From Lysobacterales bacterium 66-474 (GTDB lineage Bacteria; Pseudomonadota; Gammaproteobacteria; Xanthomonadales; Rhodanobacteraceae): DNA of 64,000 nucleotides. The notes under the pieces were generated by a model. The model was not told the DNA's origin, made no database searches, and saw only the letters and a list, made by a program, of their open reading frames with translations. The stretch is taken from NCBI GenBank assembly GCA_001899805.1, contig MKWP01000002.1:124001-188000 (forward strand), given 5' to 3'. Each line of letters opens with the position of its first letter. The first letter of the stretch is position 1. A program made the position numbers and the translations under genes. Shown here one piece after another: positions 45,102 to 53,200 of the stretch.

Positions 45102-46895
45102 ATGCGCAAGTTTCTGCTGGCTGCCGCCGTCACCTTGCTGGCGGCCGGAGGCGGCGCGTCCTGCGCGTTCGCCGACCAGTCCGCGCCCGCGAGCGCGTCG
45201 AGCACGCAAGCCGCGCAGGACGGTCCGATCCAGCCGAAGCTGCAGGGCAACATCGAACGCAACTTGCCGGACGAACCGCTGGTCACGGCCAGGCACGGCA
45301 TGGTGGTCAGCGCGCAACACCTCGCGACGCAAATCGGCGTCGACATCCTGCAGCAGGGCGGCAACGCGGTGGACGCGGCGGTCGCGGTCGGCTACGCGCT
45401 GGCGGTGGTGCATCCGTGTTGCGGCAACATCGGCGGCGGCGGCTTCATGACCCTCCATCTCGCCGACGGCCAGAACCTGTTCCTCGATTTCCGCGAGAAA
45501 GCGCCGCTGGCGGCGACCGAAGACATGATGCAGAACGCCGCGGGCCAGGTCGTGAAGGGACGCAGCACGCGCACCTATCTCGGCGTCGGCGTACCCGGCA
45601 CGGTGCTGGGTTTCGACGAAGCGTTGAAGCATCACGGCACGATGACCTTGCAGCAGGTGATCGCGCCGGCGATCAAGCTGGCGAAGGACGGGTACACGCT
45701 GGAAGCGGGCGACGTGCGCATCCTCGATACATCCACCGATGCCTTTCGCAGGTCTCCGAACGTCGCCGCGACTTTCCTCGACCACGGCCAGCCGTGGAAG
45801 GCCGGGCAGGTACTGAAACAACCCGAGCTTGCACGCACGCTCGAGATGATTTCCGAAGACGGCAGCAAGGCGTTCTACGACGGCCCGATTGCCGCCGCGG
45901 TGGTGAAGGCCAGCGAAGCCAACCACGGCTTGCTGACCCTGCAGGATTTCAGGGACTACACCGTGCAGTGGGAAAGGCCCATCGAGTGCGGCTACCACGG
46001 CTACACGATCTACTCGGCGCCGCCGCCGAGTTCGGGCGGCACCACGATCTGCGAAACGCTGCAGATCATCGCGCCGTATCCGTTCGCCGAGTGGGGTTTC
46101 CATTCCACCAAGAGCGTGCATTATTTCGTCGAAGCCGAACGCCGTGCGTTCGCCGACCGCAACACCTACCTCGGCGACCCCGCGTTCGTCGACAACCCGA
46201 TCACGAAGCTGTTGTCCGCCGAGCATGCCGCCGAACTGCGCGCCAGCATCAAGCCCGACCAGGCCACACCATCCTCGGAAGTGCAGGGTAGTCTCGGCCC
46301 GTACCAGGCCACCAACACCACGCATTACTCGGTGGTCGACGGCAAGGGCAACGCGGTCGCGGTCACCTTCACCATCAACAGTTATTTCGGGATCAAGCAG
46401 ATCGCGGGCGACACCGGGTTCTTCCTCAACAACGAAATGGACGATTTCACCTCCAAGCCCGAGGTGCCCAACCAGTTCGGGCTGGTGCAGGGTGAGGCCA
46501 ACCGCATCCAGCCGGGCAAGCGGCCGTTGAGCTCGATGAGCCCGACCATCGTGATGCACGACGGCAAGTTGTTCATGGTGACGGGCAGCCCCGGCGGCTC
46601 GACCATCATCTCGACCACGATGGAAAGCATCCTCAACGTGGCCGAGTACGGCATGAACGTGAAGCAGGCCATCGACGCGCCGCGCATCCACATGCAATGG
46701 TGGCCCGACCAGGTCTTCGCCGAACCGGGTGCGTTCGCGCCGGGCGTACATGCCGAACTCGAAGCGATGGGCTACAAGATCCGCACCATACGCCAGATGG
46801 GCGACATCGCCGCGATCGTGGTGAACCCGAAGACGGGGATGCTGGAAAGCGTCAACGATCCGCGTTATCCGGCGGGTGAGGCGGCGGGGTATTGA
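45102..46895 (+). CDS. ggt: Gamma-glutamyltranspeptidase
   Basis: 597 residues, periplasmic. Signal peptide LLAAAVTLLAAGGGASCAFA. The proenzyme cleaves itself before the catalytic Thr406 (NTTHYSVVDGKGNAVAVT), giving large and small subunits. The substrate-loop motifs GGGGFMTLH, LSSMSPTIV and SPGGSTIISTT are present. It hydrolyses glutathione and transfers gamma-glutamyl groups. ATG 45102 has GGGGAG 6 nt upstream. Its last 144 bp recur, diverged, at 47585-47728 beyond a toxin-antitoxin pair. Confidence 0.96.
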   Translation: MRKFLLAAAVTLLAAGGGASCAFADQSAPASASSTQAAQDGPIQPKLQGNIERNLPDEPLVTARHGMVVSAQHLATQIGVDILQQGGNAVDAAVAVGYALAVVHPCCGNIGGGGFMTLHLADGQNLFLDFREKAPLAATEDMMQNAAGQVVKGRSTRTYLGVGVPGTVLGFDEALKHHGTMTLQQVIAPAIKLAKDGYTLEAGDVRILDTSTDAFRRSPNVAATFLDHGQPWKAGQVLKQPELARTLEMISEDGSKAFYDGPIAAAVVKASEANHGLLTLQDFRDYTVQWERPIECGYHGYTIYSAPPPSSGGTTICETLQIIAPYPFAEWGFHSTKSVHYFVEAERRAFADRNTYLGDPAFVDNPITKLLSAEHAAELRASIKPDQATPSSEVQGSLGPYQATNTTHYSVVDGKGNAVAVTFTINSYFGIKQIAGDTGFFLNNEMDDFTSKPEVPNQFGLVQGEANRIQPGKRPLSSMSPTIVMHDGKLFMVTGSPGGSTIISTTMESILNVAEYGMNVKQAIDAPRIHMQWWPDQVFAEPGAFAPGVHAELEAMGYKIRTIRQMGDIAAIVVNPKTGMLESVNDPRYPAGEAAGY

Positions 46896-46948
46896 AGCCG
46901 GGTAGTAGCGACCTGCAGCACGCGGCAGAACGGCTGGTCGGCATCGGA

Positions 46949-46977
46949 TTGACGTGTATACGGCGCTGCCGTATGAT
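46949..46977 (+). promoter_or_regulatory. Promoter with embedded operator of the toxin-antitoxin pair
   Basis: TTGACG (46949-46954), a 17-nt spacer and TATGAT (46972-46977) form a near-consensus sigma70 promoter. The perfect palindrome ATACGGC-GCT-GCCGTAT (46958-46974) fills the spacer and covers part of the -10. Expected transcription start falls at or next to the toxin ATG (46984), so the message may be leaderless. Confidence 0.75.
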
Positions 46978-46983
46978 GCGTTC

Positions 46984-47289
46984 ATGTACACCATCGCCGA
47001 GACGCCGGAGTTCAGGCACGACGTCGACGCAATCTGGAGTGCCGAAGAGCGTCTTGCGTTTTGCGCGTGGCTTGCCGCCAACCCTGAAGCCGGCGACGTG
47101 ATTCCTGGCAGTGGTGGTTGCCGCAAGGTGCGGTGGGCGGCGTCCAGTCGCGGCAAGCGCGGCGGCGCCAGGGTCATTTACTACAACCGGCTGGACGAAG
47201 GTCGCATCTGGCTGCTGGTGATCTACACGAAGGCAGTGCGCGGCAACATCCCGGCGCACATCTTGAGAGCGATCAAGGAGGCACTATGA
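46984..47289 (+). CDS. RelE/HigB-type toxin
   Basis: 101 residues. The fold signs are FRHDVDAIWSAEERLAFCAWLA, GCRKVRWAASSRGKRGGARVIYY and WLLVIYTKAVRGNIPAHILR, matching RelE/HigB-type mRNA interferases that cleave at the ribosome. The Lys/Arg-rich central segment and Tyr residues fit the active surface. ATG 46984 is set by the strong promoter ending just before it. The toxin is encoded first and overlaps the antitoxin start by 4 nt (ATGA), the higBA order. Confidence 0.87.
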   Translation: MYTIAETPEFRHDVDAIWSAEERLAFCAWLAANPEAGDVIPGSGGCRKVRWAASSRGKRGGARVIYYNRLDEGRIWLLVIYTKAVRGNIPAHILRAIKEAL

Positions 47290-47576
47290 AAACCATGACT
47301 GGCAAGCAGCTAGGCGAGAAGCTGCTGCGCTCCGTGCGGCAGATGCAGCGTGGCGAGGCGGCCCGCGCAACCCGGGTCAAGCCGAACGCGGCCGCCAAGG
47401 CTCGCGCCGACGTCGGACTGTCACAGGCACAGTTCGCGGCGCTTCTCGGCGTTTCGACCCGCACGCTGCAGGACTGGGAGCAGGGCCGGCGCGAGCCCAC
47501 CGGAGCCGCGCGCACGTTGCTGCGGGTGGCATCGTCGCACCCCAAGGTGCTGCGCGAGTTGGCCGCTGCGGCGTGA
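47286..47576 (+). CDS. XRE/HigA-type antitoxin
   Basis: 96 residues with a C-terminal helix-turn-helix, ARADVGLSQAQFAALLGVST and RTLQDWEQGRREPTGAARTL, of the NadS/HigA2 type. The N-terminal basic helix KTMTGKQLGEKLLRSVRQM should contact the toxin. AGGAGG lies 5 nt before ATG 47286, giving stronger translation than the toxin. It probably represses the palindromic promoter at 46949-46977. Confidence 0.9.
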   Translation: MKTMTGKQLGEKLLRSVRQMQRGEAARATRVKPNAAAKARADVGLSQAQFAALLGVSTRTLQDWEQGRREPTGAARTLLRVASSHPKVLRELAAAA

Positions 47577-47584
47577 CAGGTGTT

Positions 47585-47728
47585 GCCGCGCTGGAAGCGA
47601 TGGGCTACAGGGTTCGTTCGGTGCAGCAGATGGGCGACATTGCTGTGATCGTGGTGAACCCGAAGACGGGCATGCTCGAAAGCGTCAACGATTCGCGTTA
47701 TCCGGCGGGTGAGGCGGCGGGGTATTGA
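47585..47728 (+). pseudogene. Duplicated 3' end of ggt
   Basis: 144 bp that align without gaps to 46752-46895; I count about 19 mismatches. It encodes the last 47 residues of the transpeptidase (EAMGYRVRSVQQMGDIAVIV to AGEAAGY) including the stop, with no start or upstream domain. It is either the remnant of a second ggt or the mark of an insertion at the ggt 3' end. Confidence 0.85.
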
Positions 47729-47745
47729 TCCGATTTCCCGGTGAC

Positions 47746-47805
47746 ACTTAACGCCTGAATTAAGCCACCCCGCGAAGCTGGTTTAGCTTGAATGAATTGT
47801 CAAAC
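47746..47805 (-). other. Integron attC site (downstream of the small membrane-protein cassette)
   Basis: 60 bp. On the minus strand: GTTTGAC (consensus RYYYAAC, one mismatch), AATTCATTCAAGC, a central CTTCGCGG, GGCTTAATTCAGGC and the core GTTAAGT (fits GTTRRRY). The AATTCATTCAAGC block is typical of aadA-type attC sites. The preceding gene stops at its first base, as is usual in cassettes. Confidence 0.85.
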
Positions 47806-48174
47806 CTACCTAAGTGACGCAAGTCTAAACAGGCAGGCCACTTCTCGGCGAATCTCCGCGGCATGACTGTTGTAGAAGACTTGCCCAGTGCCATCTTGTG
47901 TGAGAGATGCCTCGCAAGCTTGGCGATACGCTGCGAAGTGTCTATTAAAGGCTAATCTTTGCCATGGCCATAGGTAGTGCAGGAATAGGTCGATCTCATG
48001 CAGCGATGGGCGTTTGTTGTAAGGCGACGGCCCATTTTGCTCCGTGAGAAGCCAGTTTCTAATCGGTGCGACGGCCTCATTGAACTCCTTACGCTTGTCT
48101 CTCCCTAGTGCAAGCCAATGCCCTAGAATGAGACCCAGCAGGAAGGTGAGAAAACTTACGAGTCCAGTCACCAT
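47806..48174 (-). CDS. Cassette-encoded hypothetical protein with one membrane helix
   Basis: 122 residues, no family recognised. The N-terminus LVSFLTFLLGLILGHWLAL is a membrane anchor; the rest (from KRKEFNEAVAPIRNWL) is soluble and aromatic-rich, with DLFLHYLWPWQRLAFNRHF. ATG 48174 lies 20 nt after the preceding attC core with no clear Shine-Dalgarno. The sequence is much poorer in G+C than the housekeeping genes. It ends directly at an attC site, so it is a gene cassette of an integron. Confidence 0.75.
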   Translation of the reverse strand: MVTGLVSFLTFLLGLILGHWLALGRDKRKEFNEAVAPIRNWLLTEQNGPSPYNKRPSLHEIDLFLHYLWPWQRLAFNRHFAAYRQACEASLTQDGTGQVFYNSHAAEIRREVACLFRLASLR

Positions 48175-48188
48175 GATGTTTGATGCGG

Positions 48189-48257
48189 GCCTAATGCCCG
48201 AAATCAGCGACGCGAACCCGCGTAGCGGTAAGCGTTCGCTGAATTAAGGTGTTAGTC
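48189..48257 (-). other. Integron attC site (downstream of the protease cassette)
   Basis: 69 bp. Minus strand: GACTAAC at one end, ATTAGGC at the other (GTTRRRY with G to A), and inner arms TCAGCGA (48204-48210) and TCGCTGA (48236-48242) paired with an extra base. The GACTAAC end is the exact reverse complement of the core GTTAGTC at which this cassette starts (48996-49002). Confidence 0.8.
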
Positions 48258-48977
48258 TTGGCCTGCCTTACAATCATCGTTTTTTTCGGGCGTCGCGGCC
48301 ACAACTTTCTCTTCAGTCCGTTGCTTTTCCTTTTCCTTCGCTTCGTACATTGATTTCAGAGTCTTCAGTGCATGGTCGAATGGTGTAATGTCTTGAGCCC
48401 GCAGTAATCCTGGGGTGTTACCGGACATATTAGGTAAGTATGCAGATATTATTCCTACAATTTCTGGTGAGCCAGTCTTAAGTTCCGAAAAAACCGGGCC
48501 GCCACTTACACCATTAATCGCCACCCCGTCGATGAGATAACAATCTTCATCCATTAGGAATGCACTGACAGTTCCTTTGAAGAAGCACAGGTTTGGGAAA
48601 GCAACGGACGGGAAGCCCATCCACCCAAGTTCGTAGCCTACTCGACGATACTTTGTGCAGTCGATCAGCGGAAAAGCGGCGTCCGGTAGCTTTAGCGTGT
48701 CGTTGTGAATGAGGATCGTAGCTGCATCGCGCTTGTAGTCGATCAGGACAGCACGGTCACTGGGAGTCAAGAACACGCTACTTTCGGTCTTATGGTGCGT
48801 CAGCCTGATCGGCTGCTGCCACTCGTGCGCATGGCGTATGACATGCGCGGCTGTAGCGATGGCTGCCAACGTGCCTTCCGGGTTATACCCGACTAAGAAC
48901 CCTGTCCCTGACCCGGCCTGTGTCTCGATTCGTACGATATGCGGTAGTAGCTCGTCGCGAATGCTTCCCCAAGACAC
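48252..48977 (-). CDS. Cassette-encoded trypsin-like serine protease
   Basis: 241 residues, S1 chymotrypsin-like fold. Catalytic triad candidates are His in ATAAHVIRH, Asp in DYKRDAATILI and Ser in GVSGGPVF. No signal peptide is apparent, so it may act in the cytoplasm. The C-terminal 40 residues are highly charged (YEAKEKEKQRTEEK). GTG 48977 has AGGAGG about 8 nt upstream. The gene is about 40-45% G+C by eye, well below the surroundings, and is delimited by an integron core site and an attC site. Substrate and role (stress, defence, other) are unknown. Confidence 0.85.
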   Translation of the reverse strand: MSWGSIRDELLPHIVRIETQAGSGTGFLVGYNPEGTLAAIATAAHVIRHAHEWQQPIRLTHHKTESSVFLTPSDRAVLIDYKRDAATILIHNDTLKLPDAAFPLIDCTKYRRVGYELGWMGFPSVAFPNLCFFKGTVSAFLMDEDCYLIDGVAINGVSGGPVFSELKTGSPEIVGIISAYLPNMSGNTPGLLRAQDITPFDHALKTLKSMYEAKEKEKQRTEEKVVAATPEKNDDCKAGQD

Positions 48978-48995
48978 GACAACTCCTCCTGCGAA

Positions 48996-49002
48996 GACTA
49001 AC
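48996..49002 (-). other. Integron core recombination site at the start of the protease cassette
   Basis: Minus strand GTTAGTC, 6 nt before the AGGAGG of the protease gene. It complements the R'' end of attC at 48251-48257, as expected for the two ends of one cassette. Confidence 0.7.
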
Positions 49003-49311
49003 GCTATTTCTGCCCCGGTTCTGGGATAGTAACAGGATGTTGCTACGGCGGTTTTCGACTGTCAATCGGTAAATTTCTTTGCTGGGACAGACGTCCGGTA
49101 GCTCCGGGCTAGCGCGTCGCGCCATGGCTTGTGTTTTGCTATTTGGCGCTTCGCAGATGCTATCCAATATCGCGGACAACCCGAAGTGGTAATGGAGAAA
49201 TGGGCGCCTTGGGGTCAACGGCACCAGCGGACTTCTGTTCTGACCAATTTCCGTTGTTGCCTGCTTTGGCTCCGCCCGTCAACGTGCGGTGGACCCGCTA
49301 TCTCAATGCGC
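49003..49311. other. Intergenic stretch upstream of the cassettes
   Basis: 309 bp with mixed composition. A TTGACA hexamer on the minus strand near 49052-49057 could belong to a cassette promoter. No integrase, attI or complete gene recognised. Confidence 0.4.
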
Positions 49312-50154
49312 TCAGTGGTGCGCGACCACGAACCACGCCAGCGACGCCACCAGATTGTTGGTGGCGTGCAGGGTGATCGACGGCCACAGCGAACGCGTGC
49401 GGATGCGCAACCACGCCGAGGCGATGCCCAGCAGCACCAGCGCGGGCACGGGATACCACGCGAACCCGAAATCCGGCAGGTGCACGCAACCGAAGATCAG
49501 CGCACTCAGCACGATCGCCCAACCGACGGGCATGCGGCTGGCAAGGCCGGACAGCAGCACGCCGCGGAACACCAGTTCCTCGACGAACGGCGCCACGCAC
49601 ACCACCAGCAACGCCAGCAGGATGCGCATGTCCAGCGACACCTTGCCGGCCATCAGCGCAACATCCTGTTGGACGGAATGGGGACCGGCGAGCCATTGCG
49701 TCAGCGCGCCGCCGGCCAGCAATACCACGACGCCCAGCATGACCGCGGCGGGATAAGCGAGTTTGCTGCCCGGCGCCGTGAATCCGAAACCGGGCAACTC
49801 GCCGCGCGACCATTGCGCGGGCCAGGTGCGGCGCACCAGCGCGGTCATCACCGCGGCGGCCGCGGCGATGGTGAGCACGGCCAGGATCACCCGGACGTCC
49901 GGGTTCTGCTGCATCGATTGGACGACGGCGTGGGGATCGAATGGGGCGTGTCGGGTGGCGGCTTTGAAACCGGCCGCGACGCCCAGCGCGACGCCGATCA
50001 GCAGGCCGATCAGGATGCTCAATCCGAATTGCAGCAGGAAATACAGCGCCACGCTGCCGAGCCCGCTCCACACGCCGGGACGCCGGGGCGGCGGGACGAG
50101 GCCTGTCGTGTCATCGCCGGAAACGGGCGGCGTGGTTTCGGTCGGGAAATCCAT
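49312..50154 (-). CDS. CPBP family intramembrane metalloprotease
   Basis: 280 residues, about seven membrane helices. Motif 1 EELVFRGVLL, motif 2 FGCVHL and motif 3 HATNN are the conserved Glu/Arg, His and His/Asn sites of the Abi/CAAX-prenyl-protease-2 family. The N-terminal 30 residues are soluble and Pro/Thr-rich. The substrate is unknown. It lies 57 bp downstream of tamB on the same strand and may share its transcript. Confidence 0.9.
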   Translation of the reverse strand: MDFPTETTPPVSGDDTTGLVPPPRRPGVWSGLGSVALYFLLQFGLSILIGLLIGVALGVAAGFKAATRHAPFDPHAVVQSMQQNPDVRVILAVLTIAAAAAVMTALVRRTWPAQWSRGELPGFGFTAPGSKLAYPAAVMLGVVVLLAGGALTQWLAGPHSVQQDVALMAGKVSLDMRILLALLVVCVAPFVEELVFRGVLLSGLASRMPVGWAIVLSALIFGCVHLPDFGFAWYPVPALVLLGIASAWLRIRTRSLWPSITLHATNNLVASLAWFVVAHH

Positions 50155-50211
50155 GGTCGATGCGGATGGCGGGCGCAGCGCAGTCTATCAATGCGGCATC
50201 GTCGGCCGCGG

Positions 50212-53200
50212 TTATTTTTCGATCTTGTAGTTGAAGCTTGCGCGATTGCCGGTGGTCGCGTTCTCGGCTTCGAATTGCAGGAAGCGGTTCAACGTGTAGC
50301 GCAGGGTGATGACCTGGCCCGGCGTGAACAGGCCGACGCCGTAACTCAGGAACAGGCGCGGCGAAAGGTACTTGCCGGCGGTGAACGCCGAACCGCCCAG
50401 CGCCTCGCTCGAGGAGACGCCGGCATCGAGGCCCAACCGCGAACCGATGGATTTCGCGAGCCGGTCGCCGGCCAGGCCGCCCAGCGCCTGCGCGGCGGTG
50501 TTGAGGGTGTCGCCTTCGCCGCTCTTCAACGCGTTCAAGGGGCGCCCGGTGACGAGGTAGGAAAGCGCTTCGGCCTGTTCCATCGCGGGATCGGAAAACA
50601 CCGTCAGCACCGGACGCTGCGCGGTGCCGCGCACGCTCAATCCCACCGTGATGTCCTGGCTGCGGATCTGGCGCACCGCGCGGATGTCGAGGCCGGGGTT
50701 GTCGAGCGGCGTGCCGGCGAACAACAGGCGCCCGCGTTCGATGTTGAGGTTCTGGCCGTAGGCTTCGTATTTGCCCGCGACGCGGATCTCGCCGCGCCCG
50801 GTTGCAGTCTGGGTCGGGCGCACCTGCACCGCGAGCTGGCCGTGCACGCTGCCGTCGAGGCCGTAGCCGTGCATCTTCACGTCGTCGCCGAGCTTCACCT
50901 CGATGTCGGCGTTCATCGCGAGCGGCGCCACCGGCGCGGCGGGCGGCGCATCCACGATCACGATGTCGGGCGAGGCCTGTGCCGGGCCCTGGCCCGGGAG
51001 TTTCTCGGCCTCGACCTTGGCACTCGGAATCGCGACGCTGCCGGTCAACGCGAACACGCCGTTCGCGCGCGTGACGAGCAGGTGGGGCGACGCCACCACG
51101 CGCGCGGCGGGGATGTCCGCGACCAGCACGTTGTCGCCCTTGATGCCCAGCGTCAGCGGCGCGTCGGCGGCGAGGCCGGTGCTGCCGTCGACGTGCAGCA
51201 CGCCCGTGCCCGAGGCGATCTGTCCCGCGATTGCGAGGTGGCCCTGCGGGTCGCCCGAAATCGCGAACTGGCCATCGTGCAGTTTCAGTCCCGCGCGCGG
51301 CAATTCCGCGGCGAAGCCGTGGGTCTGGATGCGGCCCTGGAACTGCGGCGCGGCCAGGGTGCCGGCGAGTTGCAGGCTGCCGGTCAGGCTGCCCTGGACG
51401 TTGGCGATTTCGGTCGACAGCGCGCCGAGGAATGCAAGGCTGCGCAGGTCGACGTCGATGTTGCCGCCGAGTGCGCGCGCGCTGCCGCGGACGTCGACCA
51501 CGCCGTCCAGATGGCCGCCGTCCGCGAGCGCGCCGTGCAACGTGGCGTGCTGGTCGCTGCCCGCGGCGCTGGCGTCGAGCGTGATCGACGACCACGCCAG
51601 CAATGGCTGGTCCGCGTTGGACGCGAACGCGACGCGGCCCGCGCCGGCCGCGAGGGTCGCGCGGCCTTCGAGCGCGCCGTTCGCGGCGATCGTGAGTTGC
51701 CCCGAACCCGAGATGTCGCCGCTGGCTTGCAGTGGATCGGCGCCGGAGGCGAGGTCCGCGAGCAGTTGCAGCGGCAAATGCTGCAGGTCGTAGTTCGCCG
51801 TGAGCGTGCCGCGCGCGTCGCGCGCGCCCGACAGGCACAGGCGCGACGCGTCGGCGCCGAGGCAGAGTGGCGACATCGACGCCTTGCCGTCCTGCCACGT
51901 GATGCTGCTGGCCTGCAGCTGGCGCCACGCCGGCATGCCCTGCGGCGCAAGCTCGACATCGTTCAACGTGCCGGTCCATTGCTTCGATGCGGCTTGCCAG
52001 CTTCCCTGCAGCGCCATCACGAAGCCGAGCGGCTTGCCGCTCGCGGTGATCCGCACATGGTGCGAGGCGGCATTGCCGTGGCCTTCGACATTCACGTTGT
52101 CGAAATCGAGGCCGGATGCGTGCACGCCCTCGAGCGTGACGGCGAGGTCGCCGCCGGGTTTGCTGGCGTCGGGGATCGACGCGGTCAGCCGCAGCTTGTC
52201 GATGCGGCGCGCGCCGACGTTCAGCGCGTCGCCGTCGAGCGTCCCCGCGATCGCGAGTTGCGGCCAGGCGCCCCTGGCCGTGAAGCGGCCGCGCAGCTTG
52301 CCCGCCGCGTCCGGCAGCCAGTCGCCCAGCGAGGCGATGTCGAGTTCGATAGTCGCGTCGGTCCGCTTGCCGCCCGAGCCCTGCGCCTGGATCCGGCTTT
52401 GGCCCGCGACCAGCAGCAGCGATCCGGCAAACAGGTTGTCGGGTGCGGTCCGCAGGTCGGCCTTGCTGCCCGCGACGCTGCGTCCGCGCAAGGTTCCCGC
52501 CGCCTTGTCCAGTTTCAGCGTGGCCACGGGGCCCTGCGGCGTGAGTTGGCCTTCGCTCGCCAGCGTGAAATCCAGCGCGCCGTCCCAGCCGGCCAGGAAC
52601 GCGCCCGGATCGAGTTTTCGCGCGACGGCATCGAGCTTCCAGGAAACGCGCGGCTGCAGTCCGATGCTGCCGCGTGCGTCCAGGCCGCCGTCCTTCTGGA
52701 CCAGTTTCAGCGTGTTCAACTGGATGGCCTGGGGCGTGCCGGCGAGATCGATGTCGAGGTTGGCGAGGCGGCCCGGCGGCCCGATCGCCAGCGCGCCCTT
52801 CAGCGCGAACTGTTCCGCGTTGCCTACAAAGTGTGCTTCGCCGTGCGTATCGAGCGGTTGTCCGACCAGGTCGGCGGGCAGTTGCACGTCGCGCCAATCC
52901 ACGTCGAGTGTTGCGCTCACGGGTTTGGCGTCGAGATGCACGGCGCCGCTGGCGCTGGCGACACCCGGCATCGCGGGCGAGCGCAGGCGCAAGGGATCGA
53001 GTCGCAGGGTCTTGCCGTCCCAGGCGAATTGCGCGGGATCGATCAGCGCGACGTGGCCGTTGGCGGTGATGCTGCCTTCGAGTTTGCCGCCGCTTGCGTT
53101 GCCGGAACCATGCACGTCCAGCGCAAGTGTTTCCAGCGCAGCGGGCAGGATGGGCAGCGCCTTCGCATCGAACGCGGGCGCATCCAGTGCCAGCGTCCAC

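Noticed and set aside
46984-47576. Toxin-antitoxin pair as a third integron cassette
   Set aside because: It is on the opposite strand, keeps its own promoter and is not bounded by an attC on its own side; the duplicated ggt tail explains its borders better.
48883-49224. 113-codon minus-strand frame upstream of the protease cassette
   Set aside because: Overlaps the protease start and the integron core site in another phase and has no recognisable features.
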